The notes under the pieces were generated by a model. The model saw nothing but the letters and a program-made list of their open reading frames with translations, was not told where the DNA came from and did not search any database. A stretch of 64,000 nt of DNA from Bosea sp. ANAM02 (GTDB taxonomy: Bacteria; Pseudomonadota; Alphaproteobacteria; Rhizobiales; Beijerinckiaceae), in assembly GCF_011764485.1 (NCBI RefSeq), contig NZ_AP022848.1, positions 3,252,001-3,316,000 of the forward strand. Reading direction: 5' to 3'. Position 1 is the first letter of the stretch, and each line of letters begins with the position of its first letter. This document shows positions 33,711-42,621 of this stretch, piece by piece. The translations under genes were made by a program, and so were the position numbers.

Positions 33711-34271
33711 ATGAGTCGACGCCTCGCCTCTCTCGCCTTGGCCGCCGCCATGACTGCGGGAGCCTGCGCGCCCCGCTATCCGGCGGCGGACTATGCGCTC
33801 GCCGAGCCGGCCGGTCCCTACCGGCTCGCCAGCGGCGACCGGCTGCGCATCATCGTCTTCGGGCAGGACAATCTCTCCAACATCTATGCCGTCGACGGCG
33901 CCGGCCGCATCGCGATGCCGCTGATCAACACGGTGGAAGCCCAGGGCCGTACGACGCAGCAGCTCGCCCAGGCGATCGAAGCCAAGCTGCGCGGCGGCTA
34001 TCTGCGCGAGCCCAAGGTTTCCGTCGAGGTCGACACCTACCGCCCCTTCTTCGTGCTCGGCGAGGTCACCCAGTCCGGCCAGTTCCCCTATGTGAACGGC
34101 ATGACCGTGCAGACCGCGGTCGCGATCGCCGGCGGCTTCACGCCGCGCGGGCAGCGCTCCTCGGCCGAAGTCACGCGCCAGATCGACGGGCAGACCGTGA
34201 CCGCGACCGTGCCGATCACCTATCCGGTGCAGCCCGGCGACACGATCGTCATCAAGGAACGCTGGTTCTGA
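33711..34271 (+). CDS. Polysaccharide export lipoprotein (Wza/GumB-like)
   Basis: 186-aa outer-membrane polysaccharide export protein, short GumB/ExoF-like form. The N-terminal signal ends in a lipobox (TAGAC, lipidated Cys near residue 19). The Poly_export domain follows (YRLASGDRLRIIVFGQDNLSN ... YAVDGAGRIAMPLI) and an SLBB domain (FFVLGEVTQSGQFPYVNGMTVQTAVAIAGGF). It forms the outer-membrane exit for exopolysaccharide with the Wzz/GumC partner. ATG 33711 chosen; a GTG directly precedes it. The GT4 gene follows 16 bp later. Confidence 0.9.
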   Translation: MSRRLASLALAAAMTAGACAPRYPAADYALAEPAGPYRLASGDRLRIIVFGQDNLSNIYAVDGAGRIAMPLINTVEAQGRTTQQLAQAIEAKLRGGYLREPKVSVEVDTYRPFFVLGEVTQSGQFPYVNGMTVQTAVAIAGGFTPRGQRSSAEVTRQIDGQTVTATVPITYPVQPGDTIVIKERWF

Positions 34272-34287
34272 GACCGCGGCGCGCCCG

Positions 34288-35454
34288 ATGACGGACAGTC
34301 TCGCCTCCCGCCCGCTGAAGATCCTGCATGTTTTCCGCGCGCCGCTCGGCGGGCTGTTCCGGCACGTCCTCGACGTGGCGCGCGGGCAGATCGAGCGCGG
34401 TCACCATGTCGGCATCTTCTGCGATTCGAGCACCGGCGGCACACGGGCCGACGCGGTCTTCAGCGAACTCGAGGGCCGGTTGACGCTGGGCGTCACGCGG
34501 GTGCCGATGTCGCGCTACCCGAACACCACCGACCTCAAGGCCCAGATCTCCGAGGTATCGCTGCGCCGCCGCCGCCTGCCCGATGTCGTGCATTGCCACG
34601 GCTCGAAGGGCGGGGTCTATGGCCGCATCCCCGCGCTGTTTTCGCCCGGCCGGCGCTATGTAACCGCCTATACGCCCCATGGCGGCAGCTTCAACTACAA
34701 GCCGGGCGGCGTGGAGCATAAGGTCTATATGAGCGTCGAACGCCTGCTCGAAGGCGCGACCGACATGTTCCTGTTCGAGAGCCGTTTCATCGCGGGTCGC
34801 TTCGAGGCCCATATCGGCCATCGCCCGCGCACCGACCACCGGATCGTGCTCAACGGCGTCTCCGATGCGGAATTCGAGCCGATCGACCACAGCGCCGCCG
34901 AATTCGACCTGCTCTATCTGGGCGAGCTGCGTTCGGCCAAGGGCGTCGACACGCTGATCGACGCGCTCTCGCTGCTGCGCCGCCGCGACAACCTGACGCC
35001 GCGCATCCTCATCGTCGGCTCGGGGCCGGACGAAGCGGAGCTGAAGCAGATGACGCGCGAGCGCGGCATCGCCGACCAGTGCGTCTTCGAGCCGCCGGCG
35101 CCGATCCGGAAGGCCCTGGCCCGCGCGCGGGCCATGGTGATCCCGTCGCGGGCGGAGTCCCTGCCCTATGTCATCCTGGAAGCGGCCGCGGCCGCGCAGC
35201 CGCTGATCTCGACCGATGTCGGCGGCATCGGCGAAATCTACGGCCCCGGCCATCGCCAGCGCCTGATCCCGGCGAACGACCCGACGATCCTCGCGGGAGC
35301 GATCAAGGCCATGATCGAGACGCCCGAGGCCGAGCGCCTCGCCCAGGCGGCGGACCTCGCCGGCCATGTCCGGCAGAATTTCCGCCTGGACGACATGGTC
35401 GACGGCGTCATCGCTGGCTACCGCGACGCGCTGAAGGCGCGCGGCATCGCCTGA
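34288..35454 (+). CDS. Family 4 glycosyltransferase
   Basis: 388-aa GT-B retaining glycosyltransferase. The N-terminal domain begins LKILHVFRAPLGGLFRHVLDVARG. C-terminal donor-site motifs are DLLYLGELRSAKGVDTLIDAL near residue 208, PSRAESLPYVILEAAAAAQPLI near 285 (with the E-x7-E pattern), then TDVGGIGEIYG. It probably adds a sugar to the lipid-linked EPS repeat. Co-transcribed with the Wza-like gene. Confidence 0.88.
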   Translation: MTDSLASRPLKILHVFRAPLGGLFRHVLDVARGQIERGHHVGIFCDSSTGGTRADAVFSELEGRLTLGVTRVPMSRYPNTTDLKAQISEVSLRRRRLPDVVHCHGSKGGVYGRIPALFSPGRRYVTAYTPHGGSFNYKPGGVEHKVYMSVERLLEGATDMFLFESRFIAGRFEAHIGHRPRTDHRIVLNGVSDAEFEPIDHSAAEFDLLYLGELRSAKGVDTLIDALSLLRRRDNLTPRILIVGSGPDEAELKQMTRERGIADQCVFEPPAPIRKALARARAMVIPSRAESLPYVILEAAAAAQPLISTDVGGIGEIYGPGHRQRLIPANDPTILAGAIKAMIETPEAERLAQAADLAGHVRQNFRLDDMVDGVIAGYRDALKARGIA

Positions 35455-35464
35455 TACCTGCGCG

Positions 35465-35800
35465 TCAGACCATCTTGAGCGCGACCACGCCGCCGACCAC
35501 GAGCAGGATGCCGAGCCAGCCCGCCGGCCTGATGCGCTGGCCGAAGACCAGCGCGCCGATGATCGCGGTGATCACCAGCCCCGCCCCGCCCCAGACGGCA
35601 TAGGCGACGGAGAGATCCATGCCCTCGATCGCCTTGGCGAGCGCCGCGAAGGCGCCCATGACGAGGACGACGCCGCCGGCGCCCGTCGCACGGCGGGTCA
35701 TGCCGTCCGAGAGCTTGAGCAGATAGGTGCCGCCGATCTCGAGCGTGACGGCGAGCACGAGCCAGAGGAATGGCACGGCCTGCGCGACCGAGGCGTTCAC
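35465..35800 (-). CDS. SMR-family efflux protein, subunit 2
   Basis: 111-aa four-helix small multidrug resistance protein. The essential membrane Glu is in LVLAVTLEIGGTYLLK (near residue 22), and AYAVWGGAGLV matches the family signature. The start overlaps the stop of the paired SMR gene (ATGA), so the two probably form a heterodimeric transporter like EbrAB, YkkCD or MdtIJ. Substrates might be cations, guanidinium or polyamines. Opposite in direction to the EPS genes on either side. Confidence 0.85.
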   Translation of the reverse strand: MNASVAQAVPFLWLVLAVTLEIGGTYLLKLSDGMTRRATGAGGVVLVMGAFAALAKAIEGMDLSVAYAVWGGAGLVITAIIGALVFGQRIRPAGWLGILLVVGGVVALKMV

Positions 35801-36150
35801 GCGAGCCTCCCGTCACCCTCGCTGCGATCCTGCCCCACTCCGTTCTCGATGAGCAGGATGCCGGCCAGGATCGCGGCGAGCCCCGCCGCGCGCGCGGCGG
35901 TGAGGTGTTCGCCGAAGAGCACATGACCGAGCACCGCGATGCCGACGATGCCGAGCCCTTCCCAGACGGCATAGGCGACCGCCATCGGGATGACGCGCAG
36001 CGCGATGCTGAGCAGGATGAAGGAGAAGCCGATCAGGATCAGCGGCAAGGTGCCGACGAGCCATGAGGTGGAGACGGCCGACTTCAGCGCGGCCGTCGCG
36101 ACGATCTCGACGGCGATGGCCGCGAGCAGAACCAACCAATGAAAAGACAT
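35797..36150 (-). CDS. SMR-family efflux protein, subunit 1
   Basis: 117-aa partner SMR protein with four helices. Conserved Glu in LLAAIAVEIVATAALK near residue 14 and the signature AYAVWEGLGIVGIAVLG near 58. The C-terminus has a hydrophilic extension (GVGQDRSEGDGRLA). ATG 36150 chosen because the protein begins MSFHWLVLLAAIAVEI; the upstream extension is AT-rich and lacks hydrophobic character. First gene of the two-gene SMR unit. Confidence 0.85.
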   Translation of the reverse strand: MSFHWLVLLAAIAVEIVATAALKSAVSTSWLVGTLPLILIGFSFILLSIALRVIPMAVAYAVWEGLGIVGIAVLGHVLFGEHLTAARAAGLAAILAGILLIENGVGQDRSEGDGRLA

Positions 36151-36672
36151 GTTGCACACGGGCGAAGCCGGCGCTGGACGCCGCGGGTGCGACGCAGGGA
36201 CAGCCAAGCAATCGTTAGAGTTTAAAATCGATAGATCCGAAAAGAAGACTGGCCTGGAGCTTTTCTCCAGAATCCGGCGCCATAGGTTAATCACCTTCCA
36301 AGGCGCGGCGCTCGTTACGAGCGATATATGCTTCTCAGACACTCATCGAAAGCCAATATGCCTGCGCGCGCTTACCCTGTCAACTCGCGATCACTTGCAA
36401 TAACAACCACTTGCAGAAAATCACGACTTTTCAGATCGCTTCAAACCGGCGCCAAATCACTGGCCGGCCAAGACAAAATCCACTTTTTCGTCATCGCGTT
36501 TTCGCAGAGTGCGACAGGCACTCGACCGGCACCGTAGCGGCGCCCGGAAGGCTTACGAATCCCTCGAAACAGCAAGGGGTCCGGTTAAACGTTCCGTGAG
36601 CAATTTCGGTTAGAGCCGAAGCGGGATCGCCGCACTCCCTGGCACGGCGCTCCGAGTTGAGGGTGTAGGGTC
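36151..36672. other. AT-richer divergent promoter region
   Basis: 522 bp between the SMR pair and the priming transferase gene. Lower GC than neighbours near 36200-36480, with a small hairpin CTGGAG-CTTTT-CTCCAG (36255-36271). Promoters for both directions are expected; I see no gene. Confidence 0.45.
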
Positions 36673-38226
36673 ATGGGGACTTTCGACGTCCGCGATATGA
36701 TGAAGGCGGACGCGGCCGCCTCGGCGACGCATGGCGTCTTCGGCGGCGCCGACAAGGGGCAGACGCGGCGGTTCCATCCGCTGGCCGAGCGCATCGCGGC
36801 CATCCCCGTCAAACCGACTCTGTCCCCGGTGATGATCGAGGGCGTAGCCCGCCTGCTCGATGTGATCGCCGTGCTCGGCACGGGCGGATTGATCTACTGG
36901 CTCTACGCGGCCGGCAAGGTCGAATACGCGCTGCCTTACCAGGTGACGGTCGGCGCCCTGACGATCGGCACGCTGGTGCTGTTCCAGATCCTGCAGTTGT
37001 ATCCGATCGGCGCGCTGCGCCATTTCATCGGCAGCGCGGTCAGGCTTGTCACCGGGTGGACCATGCTGTTCCTGGTCGCGCTCGCAGCCTTCTTCTTCCT
37101 GAAGATCGGCGACCAGGTTTCGCGCGGCTGGCTGATCGGCTTCTATTTCGCCGGCGTCGGCGCTCTGCTGGCCGGGCGCGTGGTCATGACGGCGGGCGTG
37201 CGCCATCTCACCCGCACCGGCCGGCTTGAACGGCGCACAGCGATCGTCGGTGGCGGCGAAGCGGGGGAAGCCCTGATCCGCGCTCTTGAGAGCCAGACAG
37301 ATACCGGCCTGCGCATCTGCGGCGTTTTCGACGACCGCAACGACGATCGATCGCCCGATCTCGTCGCCGGCTATCCCAAGCTCGGCACGATCGACGATCT
37401 CGTCGAGTTCGCACGCCGTACGAAGCTCGATCTCGTCATCTTCACCCTGCCGATCTCGGCCGAGGCGCGGCTCCTGACAATGCTGCGCAAGCTCTGGGTG
37501 CTGCCGATCGACATCCGCCTTTCGGCCCATATGTCGAAGCTGCGCCTGCGGCCGCGCTCCTATTCCTATTTCGGCGCCGTCCCGGTGCTCGACGTCTTCG
37601 ATCGACCGATCGCGGACTGGGACATCGTCGTGAAATGGGCCTTCGACAAGGTCGTCGGCACGCTGGCGCTGATCGCGCTCTCGCCGGTGATGCTGGCGAC
37701 CGCTATCGCGATCAAGCTCGACAGCAAGGGACCGGTTTTCTTCCGCCAGAAGCGCTACGGCTTCAACAACGAGACCGTCGACGTCTTCAAGTTCCGCTCG
37801 CTGCATCACGACATGGCCGATCAGACCGCAGCCAGGCAGGTCACCAAGGACGATCCGCGCGTGACGCGCGTCGGCCGCTTCATCCGCAAAACCTCGATCG
37901 ACGAATTGCCCCAGCTCCTGAACGTCGTGTTCAAGGGCGATCTCTCGCTGGTCGGCCCGCGGCCGCACGCAATCCATGCCAAGGCCTCGAACCGCGCCTA
38001 TGAGCAGGTGGTCGACGGCTATTTCGCGCGCCACAAGGTCAAGCCCGGCATCACCGGCTGGGCCCAGATCAACGGCTGGCGCGGCGAAACAGATACCGAG
38101 GACAAGATCCAGCGGCGCGTCGAGCACGATCTCTACTATATCGAGAACTGGTCCGTGCTCCTCGACCTCTATATCCTCGCCAAGACGCCGTTCTCGCTGC
38201 TGACGAAGAACGAGAACGCCTATTGA
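36673..38226 (+). CDS. Undecaprenyl-phosphate sugar phosphotransferase (WcaJ/ExoY-like)
   Basis: 517-aa polyprenyl glycosylphosphotransferase that starts EPS repeat assembly by moving a hexose-1-phosphate onto undecaprenyl phosphate. Four N-terminal helices, then a CoA-binding-like fold (TAIVGGGEAGEALIRAL near residue 195). The C-terminal catalytic domain follows a fifth helix: KFRSLHHDMAD with the catalytic Asp-region near 375, RKTSIDELPQLLNV near 408, SLVGPRPHA near 425 and KPGITGWAQINGWRG near 455. Typical WcaJ length. The ligase-like gene overlaps its stop. Confidence 0.92.
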   Translation: MGTFDVRDMMKADAAASATHGVFGGADKGQTRRFHPLAERIAAIPVKPTLSPVMIEGVARLLDVIAVLGTGGLIYWLYAAGKVEYALPYQVTVGALTIGTLVLFQILQLYPIGALRHFIGSAVRLVTGWTMLFLVALAAFFFLKIGDQVSRGWLIGFYFAGVGALLAGRVVMTAGVRHLTRTGRLERRTAIVGGGEAGEALIRALESQTDTGLRICGVFDDRNDDRSPDLVAGYPKLGTIDDLVEFARRTKLDLVIFTLPISAEARLLTMLRKLWVLPIDIRLSAHMSKLRLRPRSYSYFGAVPVLDVFDRPIADWDIVVKWAFDKVVGTLALIALSPVMLATAIAIKLDSKGPVFFRQKRYGFNNETVDVFKFRSLHHDMADQTAARQVTKDDPRVTRVGRFIRKTSIDELPQLLNVVFKGDLSLVGPRPHAIHAKASNRAYEQVVDGYFARHKVKPGITGWAQINGWRGETDTEDKIQRRVEHDLYYIENWSVLLDLYILAKTPFSLLTKNENAY

Positions 38227-39491
38227 GCTCGCTGGCGCATACGCCGGAGGAACGGCCGGCCCCGGGCCTGTCGATCTCCTATGCCGCGATCAAGCGCGGC
38301 ACGCTGTGGCTGCTCGGCGCCTCGAGCGGCATCGCCTTGATCGAGCCCTCGCCCTACGAAATCGTCTTCCTGCTGGTGCTGTTCGTCTTCACGCTGACGG
38401 GTATACGCTTCTCGCAAAAGCTTCTGCCGTTCGCGCTGCTGCTACTCGGCTACAATATCGGCGGCATCGTCTCGCTGATTCCGTGGATGGACGAGGGCGC
38501 CTCGGTGCGCTTCACCGCCGTCTCGGTCTATCTGATGATCACCGCGGTCTTCCTCGCCGGCATCATGTCGCAGGATGCGGCCGGCCGACTCGAGACATTG
38601 CGGCGAGGCTATCTGTTCGCCGCCTGGGTCGGGGGGCTCGCGGCCCTTCTCGGCTATTTCAACATCGCCGGGCTCGGCGAAGCCTTCACGCTCTACGGCC
38701 GCGCCTCGGGCACGTTCAAGGATCCCAATGTTCTCGGCCCCTATCTCGCCCTGCCGATCGTCTATGTACTGCAGCGGATCATGACCGGGCAGATCGGGAT
38801 CGTACGCGGTCTCGTGACGCTCAGCATCCCGCTCGCGGCCGTATTCTTCACCTTCTCGCGCGGCGCGTGGGGCGTTCTCATCGCCGCGACGGTCCTGATG
38901 ACCGCCCTCACCTTCCTGACCGCGCCGAGCGCCGCCGCGCGGACGCGGATCGTCGCGATGTCCGCCGCCGCGCTCATGGCCGCGGCCGCTGCGCTGCTGG
39001 TCGCGCTATCCTTCGAGGACGTTCGCGCCGTCTTCGAGCTGCGCGCCAGCCTGGTGCAGGAATATGACGGCGGCGTCACCGGCCGCTTCGGCAATCAATG
39101 GCGCGCCATTCCGATGCTGCTGGATGCCCCGAACGGCTTCGGGCCGCTGCGTTTCCGCTGGCATTTCAACCAGGCCGATCCGCACAACGTCTTCATCAAC
39201 GCCTTCGCCTCCTATGGCTGGCTCGGCGGGCTGTTCTGGCTCGGGCTCATGGCCGCGACCTGCTATGTCGGCTGGCGGCTGGTCTTCCGGCGCGGAGCGA
39301 CCCAACTGCATGCCATCGCGATCTGGTCGGTGCTCTTCGTCACCATCCTGCAGGGCCTTCAGATCGACACCGATCATTGGCGCCATCTCTATCTGATGAT
39401 GGGCCTCGTCTGGGGGTTGGCGGCCTTGGTGCCGGAGGGCGAAGCGATGGGAGCCGCGGTTCAGCCCCGCGCCTTGCGGACCACGACATAG
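38223..39491 (+). CDS. O-antigen ligase/polymerase-like membrane protein (ExoQ-type)
   Basis: 422-aa protein with about eleven membrane helices and the Wzy_C-like periplasmic region: GRASGTFKDPNVLGPYLALP near residue 160 and RWHFNQADPHNVFINAFASYGWLGGLFW near 310. The Asn-His/His-Asn loop is typical of O-antigen ligases and EPS polymerases. It probably polymerises the EPS repeat in the inner membrane. TTG start overlapping the preceding stop. Its 3' end overlaps the convergent methyltransferase gene by 31 bp. Confidence 0.85.
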   Translation: MSSLAHTPEERPAPGLSISYAAIKRGTLWLLGASSGIALIEPSPYEIVFLLVLFVFTLTGIRFSQKLLPFALLLLGYNIGGIVSLIPWMDEGASVRFTAVSVYLMITAVFLAGIMSQDAAGRLETLRRGYLFAAWVGGLAALLGYFNIAGLGEAFTLYGRASGTFKDPNVLGPYLALPIVYVLQRIMTGQIGIVRGLVTLSIPLAAVFFTFSRGAWGVLIAATVLMTALTFLTAPSAAARTRIVAMSAAALMAAAAALLVALSFEDVRAVFELRASLVQEYDGGVTGRFGNQWRAIPMLLDAPNGFGPLRFRWHFNQADPHNVFINAFASYGWLGGLFWLGLMAATCYVGWRLVFRRGATQLHAIAIWSVLFVTILQGLQIDTDHWRHLYLMMGLVWGLAALVPEGEAMGAAVQPRALRTTT

Positions 39492-40279
39492 GCGTAGGTC
39501 GTGACGAAGCTCCAGCCGATCCGCGCCGCCAGGGCGTTGAAGGCATGGTCGACCTGCTTCAGCCCCGGCATCCGATCGAAATAGCCATGACCCCAGAAGC
39601 GCTGGACATGGGCCTCGGCGAAACCGACCCGCTTCAGCATCGGCTCAAGCAGGGCCGGATCGCCGCGGCACCAGTCGTAGAGCGCCGGGAATTTCGGATC
39701 CCCGCCGCCGTCGCGTCGCGCCGGGAACAGGGCCTGCACGATGGCGTGCGACACCTTTTCCGGCAGGACATGGTTCAGCGCGAAGACCGGTGCCCACAGC
39801 GTCGGAAAAAAGGCGAGCGCCACGCCGCCGGGCGCCAGCAGTTCATGGATATTGCGCCAGGCCCGTTCGACTCCGTCGACATGCTCGAAGACCATGCGCG
39901 AGACCATCATGTCGTAGCCGCCGCGCCGGACATCGGGCTCCGAGAGGTCGCCTGCGATATCGAAACGCGCGGTCCGGAGCCCGCGCCCCGTCAGGGCCAA
40001 TTCGCCGGCATCGATATCGTTGACGATCAGATCGATGCCGTTGCTCGCGGCTTCTTCCTGCGTGAACAGCGGATCGCGCCCGCCGCCGATCTCGCAGACG
40101 CTGCGCAAGCCGAACTGATGCGCCAGCCCGAGAATGGTCGCCTCGTAGTGATCCCAGGCCCATTGCGAATGCCAGCCCGGCTTGATCTCGCCGAAGAACC
40201 CCGCGAGCGAGCCGGCGTGCTGCGCCGACGCCCGGCGCTCCGGCCCGGCCCCTGCGATCGCAAGACTTGCCATGGACAT
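39461..40279 (-). CDS. Class I SAM-dependent methyltransferase
   Basis: 272-aa methyltransferase. The SAM-binding motif I reads SVCEIGGGRDPLFTQE near residue 63. Motif II region YDMMVSRMVFEHV near 120 and NIHELLAPGGVALAFFPT near 143 are typical of the Methyltransf_11 group. ATG 40279 follows GGAGG at five bases. Substrate unknown; position at the end of the EPS locus suggests a glycan or lipid-linked sugar, but it is transcribed towards the EPS genes. Confidence 0.85.
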   Translation of the reverse strand: MSMASLAIAGAGPERRASAQHAGSLAGFFGEIKPGWHSQWAWDHYEATILGLAHQFGLRSVCEIGGGRDPLFTQEEAASNGIDLIVNDIDAGELALTGRGLRTARFDIAGDLSEPDVRRGGYDMMVSRMVFEHVDGVERAWRNIHELLAPGGVALAFFPTLWAPVFALNHVLPEKVSHAIVQALFPARRDGGGDPKFPALYDWCRGDPALLEPMLKRVGFAEAHVQRFWGHGYFDRMPGLKQVDHAFNALAARIGWSFVTTYAYVVVRKARG

Positions 40280-40481
40280 GATCGCCTCCGCCTTTGCGTA
40301 CCCTCCCCGCCCCGGACGACATTGGCCGCCCGGCCATCCGGCCGCAACAGCAAGGTTAAACAACGGTTAACGAGAGAATCCGCCTGCCGAAGGGCAGTTG
40401 CGCCCGCCCGCATGAAGACTGTTCATGATCGCATCGAAGCGCATTGCATCTGCCGCGCCTCGCCACTATAAGCCGAGCCGT

Positions 40482-40559
40482 CGGAGCGTAGCGCAGCCCG
40501 GTTAGCGCACTTGTCTGGGGGACAAGGGGTCGGAGGTTCGAATCCTCTCGCTCCGACCA
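40482..40559 (+). tRNA. tRNA-Pro (GGG)
   Basis: Full cloverleaf with encoded CCA. Acceptor stem CGGAGCG / CGCTCCG, anticodon stem CTTGT / ACAAG with loop CTGGGGG, so anticodon GGG at 40517-40519. T arm GGAGG-TTCGAAT-CCTCT. It lies 3.8 kb left of the mobile element and shows no sign of being its attachment site. Confidence 0.97.
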
Positions 40560-40734
40560 TCATACCCAAACATCATCTTGATCAGACGATCGCCGTCGCC
40601 CGGCATCGTCGCGATTCTGCCTGAATCAGCCGGGCGGCGCGGGATGCCCGGCACCTGCCCATGCCGCCGCGCGACCGCCGCCTTCGCGCCACCCTCACGC
40701 CTCCACCGTAGTTCAGGCCCCAAGCGATACGGGC

Positions 40735-40938
40735 ATGCGAGCCGTTACCCGCGAGGAGGCGCCCCCCAAACGGGGGATGCGCCTGCGGCTGTATCGCGTT
40801 CATGATCGGGCCTTGAGTGAGGGGCTCATGCTCGACCAGGACGAAGATCCGGCGACGATCATCGGCGTCACCGTGCCACATTGGCTGCTCTCCGCGATCA
40901 ACGGGGCGGCCGGGCTGATCCTCGTGCTGGTGATCTGA
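40735..40938 (+). CDS. Hypothetical small protein with C-terminal helix
   Basis: 67 aa. The first part is polar (RLYRVHDRALSEGLMLDQDEDP); residues 49-67 (WLLSAINGAAGLILVLVI) could be one membrane helix. No clear ribosome-binding site before ATG 40735 and no family recognised. The region between the tRNA and the zinc-ribbon gene is poor in convincing genes. Confidence 0.35.
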   Translation: MRAVTREEAPPKRGMRLRLYRVHDRALSEGLMLDQDEDPATIIGVTVPHWLLSAINGAAGLILVLVI

Positions 40939-41033
40939 CCCCGGCGGCGTCTCCGGCCGAACACCCCAAATGGGGGCTGCAACGGCACGCGCCAAAGTGC
41001 GATGATAGCAATGCGGCTGCGGGTAACTCGATC

Positions 41034-41222
41034 ATGAAACACAAGCATCAGATGTCGCTCATTGCGCGACGGGCTCAAATTCGCCGTGCCGTGGCGAACC
41101 GAAAAGATCTTCCCCCGGTGCAGCCGGCAGGACGGCCGGCCTTGCGCCTGGTTCCAGCCAGTCAGGAAGGCGAACAGGTCACGCGAACCGATCGCCGCAA
41201 GCCGATTTCGGCCGTCGAGTAG
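41034..41222 (+). CDS. Hypothetical small basic protein
   Basis: 62 aa, Arg- and Lys-rich (ARRAQIRRAVANRKDLPPVQP). Start ATG 41034 has no strong ribosome-binding site. Not recognised; weak call made only because the frame is open, in the same direction as the following small genes, and shows no better competitor. Confidence 0.3.
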   Translation: MKHKHQMSLIARRAQIRRAVANRKDLPPVQPAGRPALRLVPASQEGEQVTRTDRRKPISAVE

Positions 41223-41318
41223 CGCGTCATCCCGGTTCTGCACGCCCGCGTTCAGCCAATAGTCATCCGCGTTGGCCCTTGATGGCGGCGTGGCACGCCG
41301 ATTGCCGCAACGTCAATC

Positions 41319-41567
41319 ATGAGCACGGACGGTATCGCGTTGAAGCAAGACTGGTTCCATTGCGAGGATTGCGGCTCGCCGGGCGTATCGATTCCGCACA
41401 CGCTCAGCGATGCCAGCGTCGTCTCCTGCGCCAATTGCGGATTGAACCTCGGCTCCTGGGCCGAGTATCGCCGCAGGGTCGACCAGGTTCTGATGGCCGA
41501 GCAAACCCGCAAGGCGCGGCGCGTGATCGTGGCCGACCCGGTCGGAAGCGTGCTGGCCGAGGCCTGA
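41319..41567 (+). CDS. Small zinc-ribbon-like protein
   Basis: 82 aa with two CxxC knuckles (FHCEDCGSPG near residue 15 and SCANCGLNLG near 37), 22 residues apart, spacing typical of a zinc ribbon. A helical C-terminal half follows (RRRVDQVLMAEQTRKARR). Might bind nucleic acid or act as a small adaptor; no family I can name. Confidence 0.55.
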   Translation: MSTDGIALKQDWFHCEDCGSPGVSIPHTLSDASVVSCANCGLNLGSWAEYRRRVDQVLMAEQTRKARRVIVADPVGSVLAEA

Positions 41568-41716
41568 CGGAAAGCACCCGCCGCCTCCGCCGCGCCGGTT
41601 CAAGCATGGAGACCGGGATGGATGGAGTTCTCCACTGCCCGGCCTCTCCAGCCGGCTTGCCAGACACAGGGTAAGGCCTCACGATCCCTTACGTGGCGTC
41701 GATTGGGAGGTCGGGG

Positions 41717-41836
41717 ATGCGTGCCGTGTCGCGTTCGGTGGATGGTCCGATCTCGAGTCAGCGGGCGGTTCTGATGCGCGTTCTCACGCTTCTGGCCATC
41801 GCAGCGGCTGTCCTGATGCCTCTCATGGACCGGTAG
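41717..41836 (+). CDS. 39-residue single-helix membrane protein
   Basis: ATG 41717 is preceded by GGAGG with six-base spacing, the best ribosome-binding site in this stretch. Residues 1-18 are polar (MRAVSRSVDGPISSQRAV). Residues 19-36 are hydrophobic (LMRVLTLLAIAAAVLMPL) and the protein ends MDR. A small membrane protein of unknown role, or a leader peptide. Confidence 0.45.
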   Translation: MRAVSRSVDGPISSQRAVLMRVLTLLAIAAAVLMPLMDR

Positions 41837-41890
41837 CTGCCCGCCCGCCGGATCCGGCACCGCGGCGACTTTCCGCGATGCCGTCATCCG

Positions 41891-42514
41891 TCAGTTGCGC
41901 ACCAGCCAATCGCCGAGCAGGCCGATATCGGCCTGGCCCAGACCATGACCAGCCGGCAGCACGCGATGCTCGACGGCGGCTCCGTCCGCGCCGAGTTGCC
42001 GGGCCAGCGTCTCGGCATTGGCTTTGGGCACGATCGGATCGAGCGCGCCCGACAGGATCAGGACCGGCTTGCCCGTGAGATCGGCTTGCGGCGGCTCCGC
42101 GAAGGGCGTCATCGCGCGCAGAAGCGCGGCGCCGGCCAGGATATCGGGCCGCTGCTGCAGCAAGGCTGCCGCGATATTCGCGCCATTGGAGAAGCCGAGC
42201 GCGATCGGCGCCGGCAGGCCATGAAGCTGCCTTGCCCACAGCACGAAATCCGCCAGTTCGTCGGTACGGCGCCTGAGATCGGCCTCGTCGAAAACGCCTT
42301 CCGCCAGACGGCGGAAGAAACGCGGCGCCGCACCTTCCAGGACCTTGCCGCGTGGCGATAGCAGGCTCGCGCCCGGCGCTACGGTGCGGCCGAGCGGGAG
42401 GAGATCGCGCTCGTCGCCGCCGGTGCCGTGCAGGAGCAGCAGCGGCCGGCGCGTCGGATCGCTGCCGGGCTCGAAGACATGGATGAAATCGGTCTCGACG
42501 GTTGTCGCTGTCAT
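41891..42514 (-). CDS. Alpha/beta hydrolase, carboxylesterase (MhqD-like)
   Basis: 207-aa serine esterase of the phospholipase/carboxylesterase group. Oxyanion segment LLLLHGTGGDERDL near residue 25, nucleophile elbow GFSNGANIA near 107 (Ser), Asp in SGALDPIVP near 160 and His in LPAGHGL near 193. With the adjacent ring-cleaving dioxygenase and the DoxX gene it matches the gene set of the Bacillus mhqD/mhqO/mhqP quinone-stress regulon, though operon structure differs. It probably hydrolyses a ring-cleavage product or quinone adduct. It follows the dioxygenase gene by about 107 bp on the same strand. Confidence 0.82.
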   Translation of the reverse strand: MTATTVETDFIHVFEPGSDPTRRPLLLLHGTGGDERDLLPLGRTVAPGASLLSPRGKVLEGAAPRFFRRLAEGVFDEADLRRRTDELADFVLWARQLHGLPAPIALGFSNGANIAAALLQQRPDILAGAALLRAMTPFAEPPQADLTGKPVLILSGALDPIVPKANAETLARQLGADGAAVEHRVLPAGHGLGQADIGLLGDWLVRN

Positions 42515-42621
42515 GGCTTTCTCCCTTGATCAAGCGGAAGCGCCCTGCCCCTTTTCGACAAGCAGGCAGGGCGTCTGGTCCTTGGTCCGCCGTCCGCCTC
42601 GGTGGCGGGCGGCGGGCTTCG

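Noticed and set aside
40482..40559. tRNA-Pro as attachment site of the integrated element
   Set aside because: The element's direct repeats are 3.8 kb to the right and lie in a LysR gene; no tRNA 3'-end copy is seen at the right end.
41600..41887. Minus-strand 95-aa frame between the zinc-ribbon and esterase genes
   Set aside because: His/Arg/Pro-rich shadow composition and no start signal; the short plus-strand gene at 41717 has a far better ribosome-binding site.
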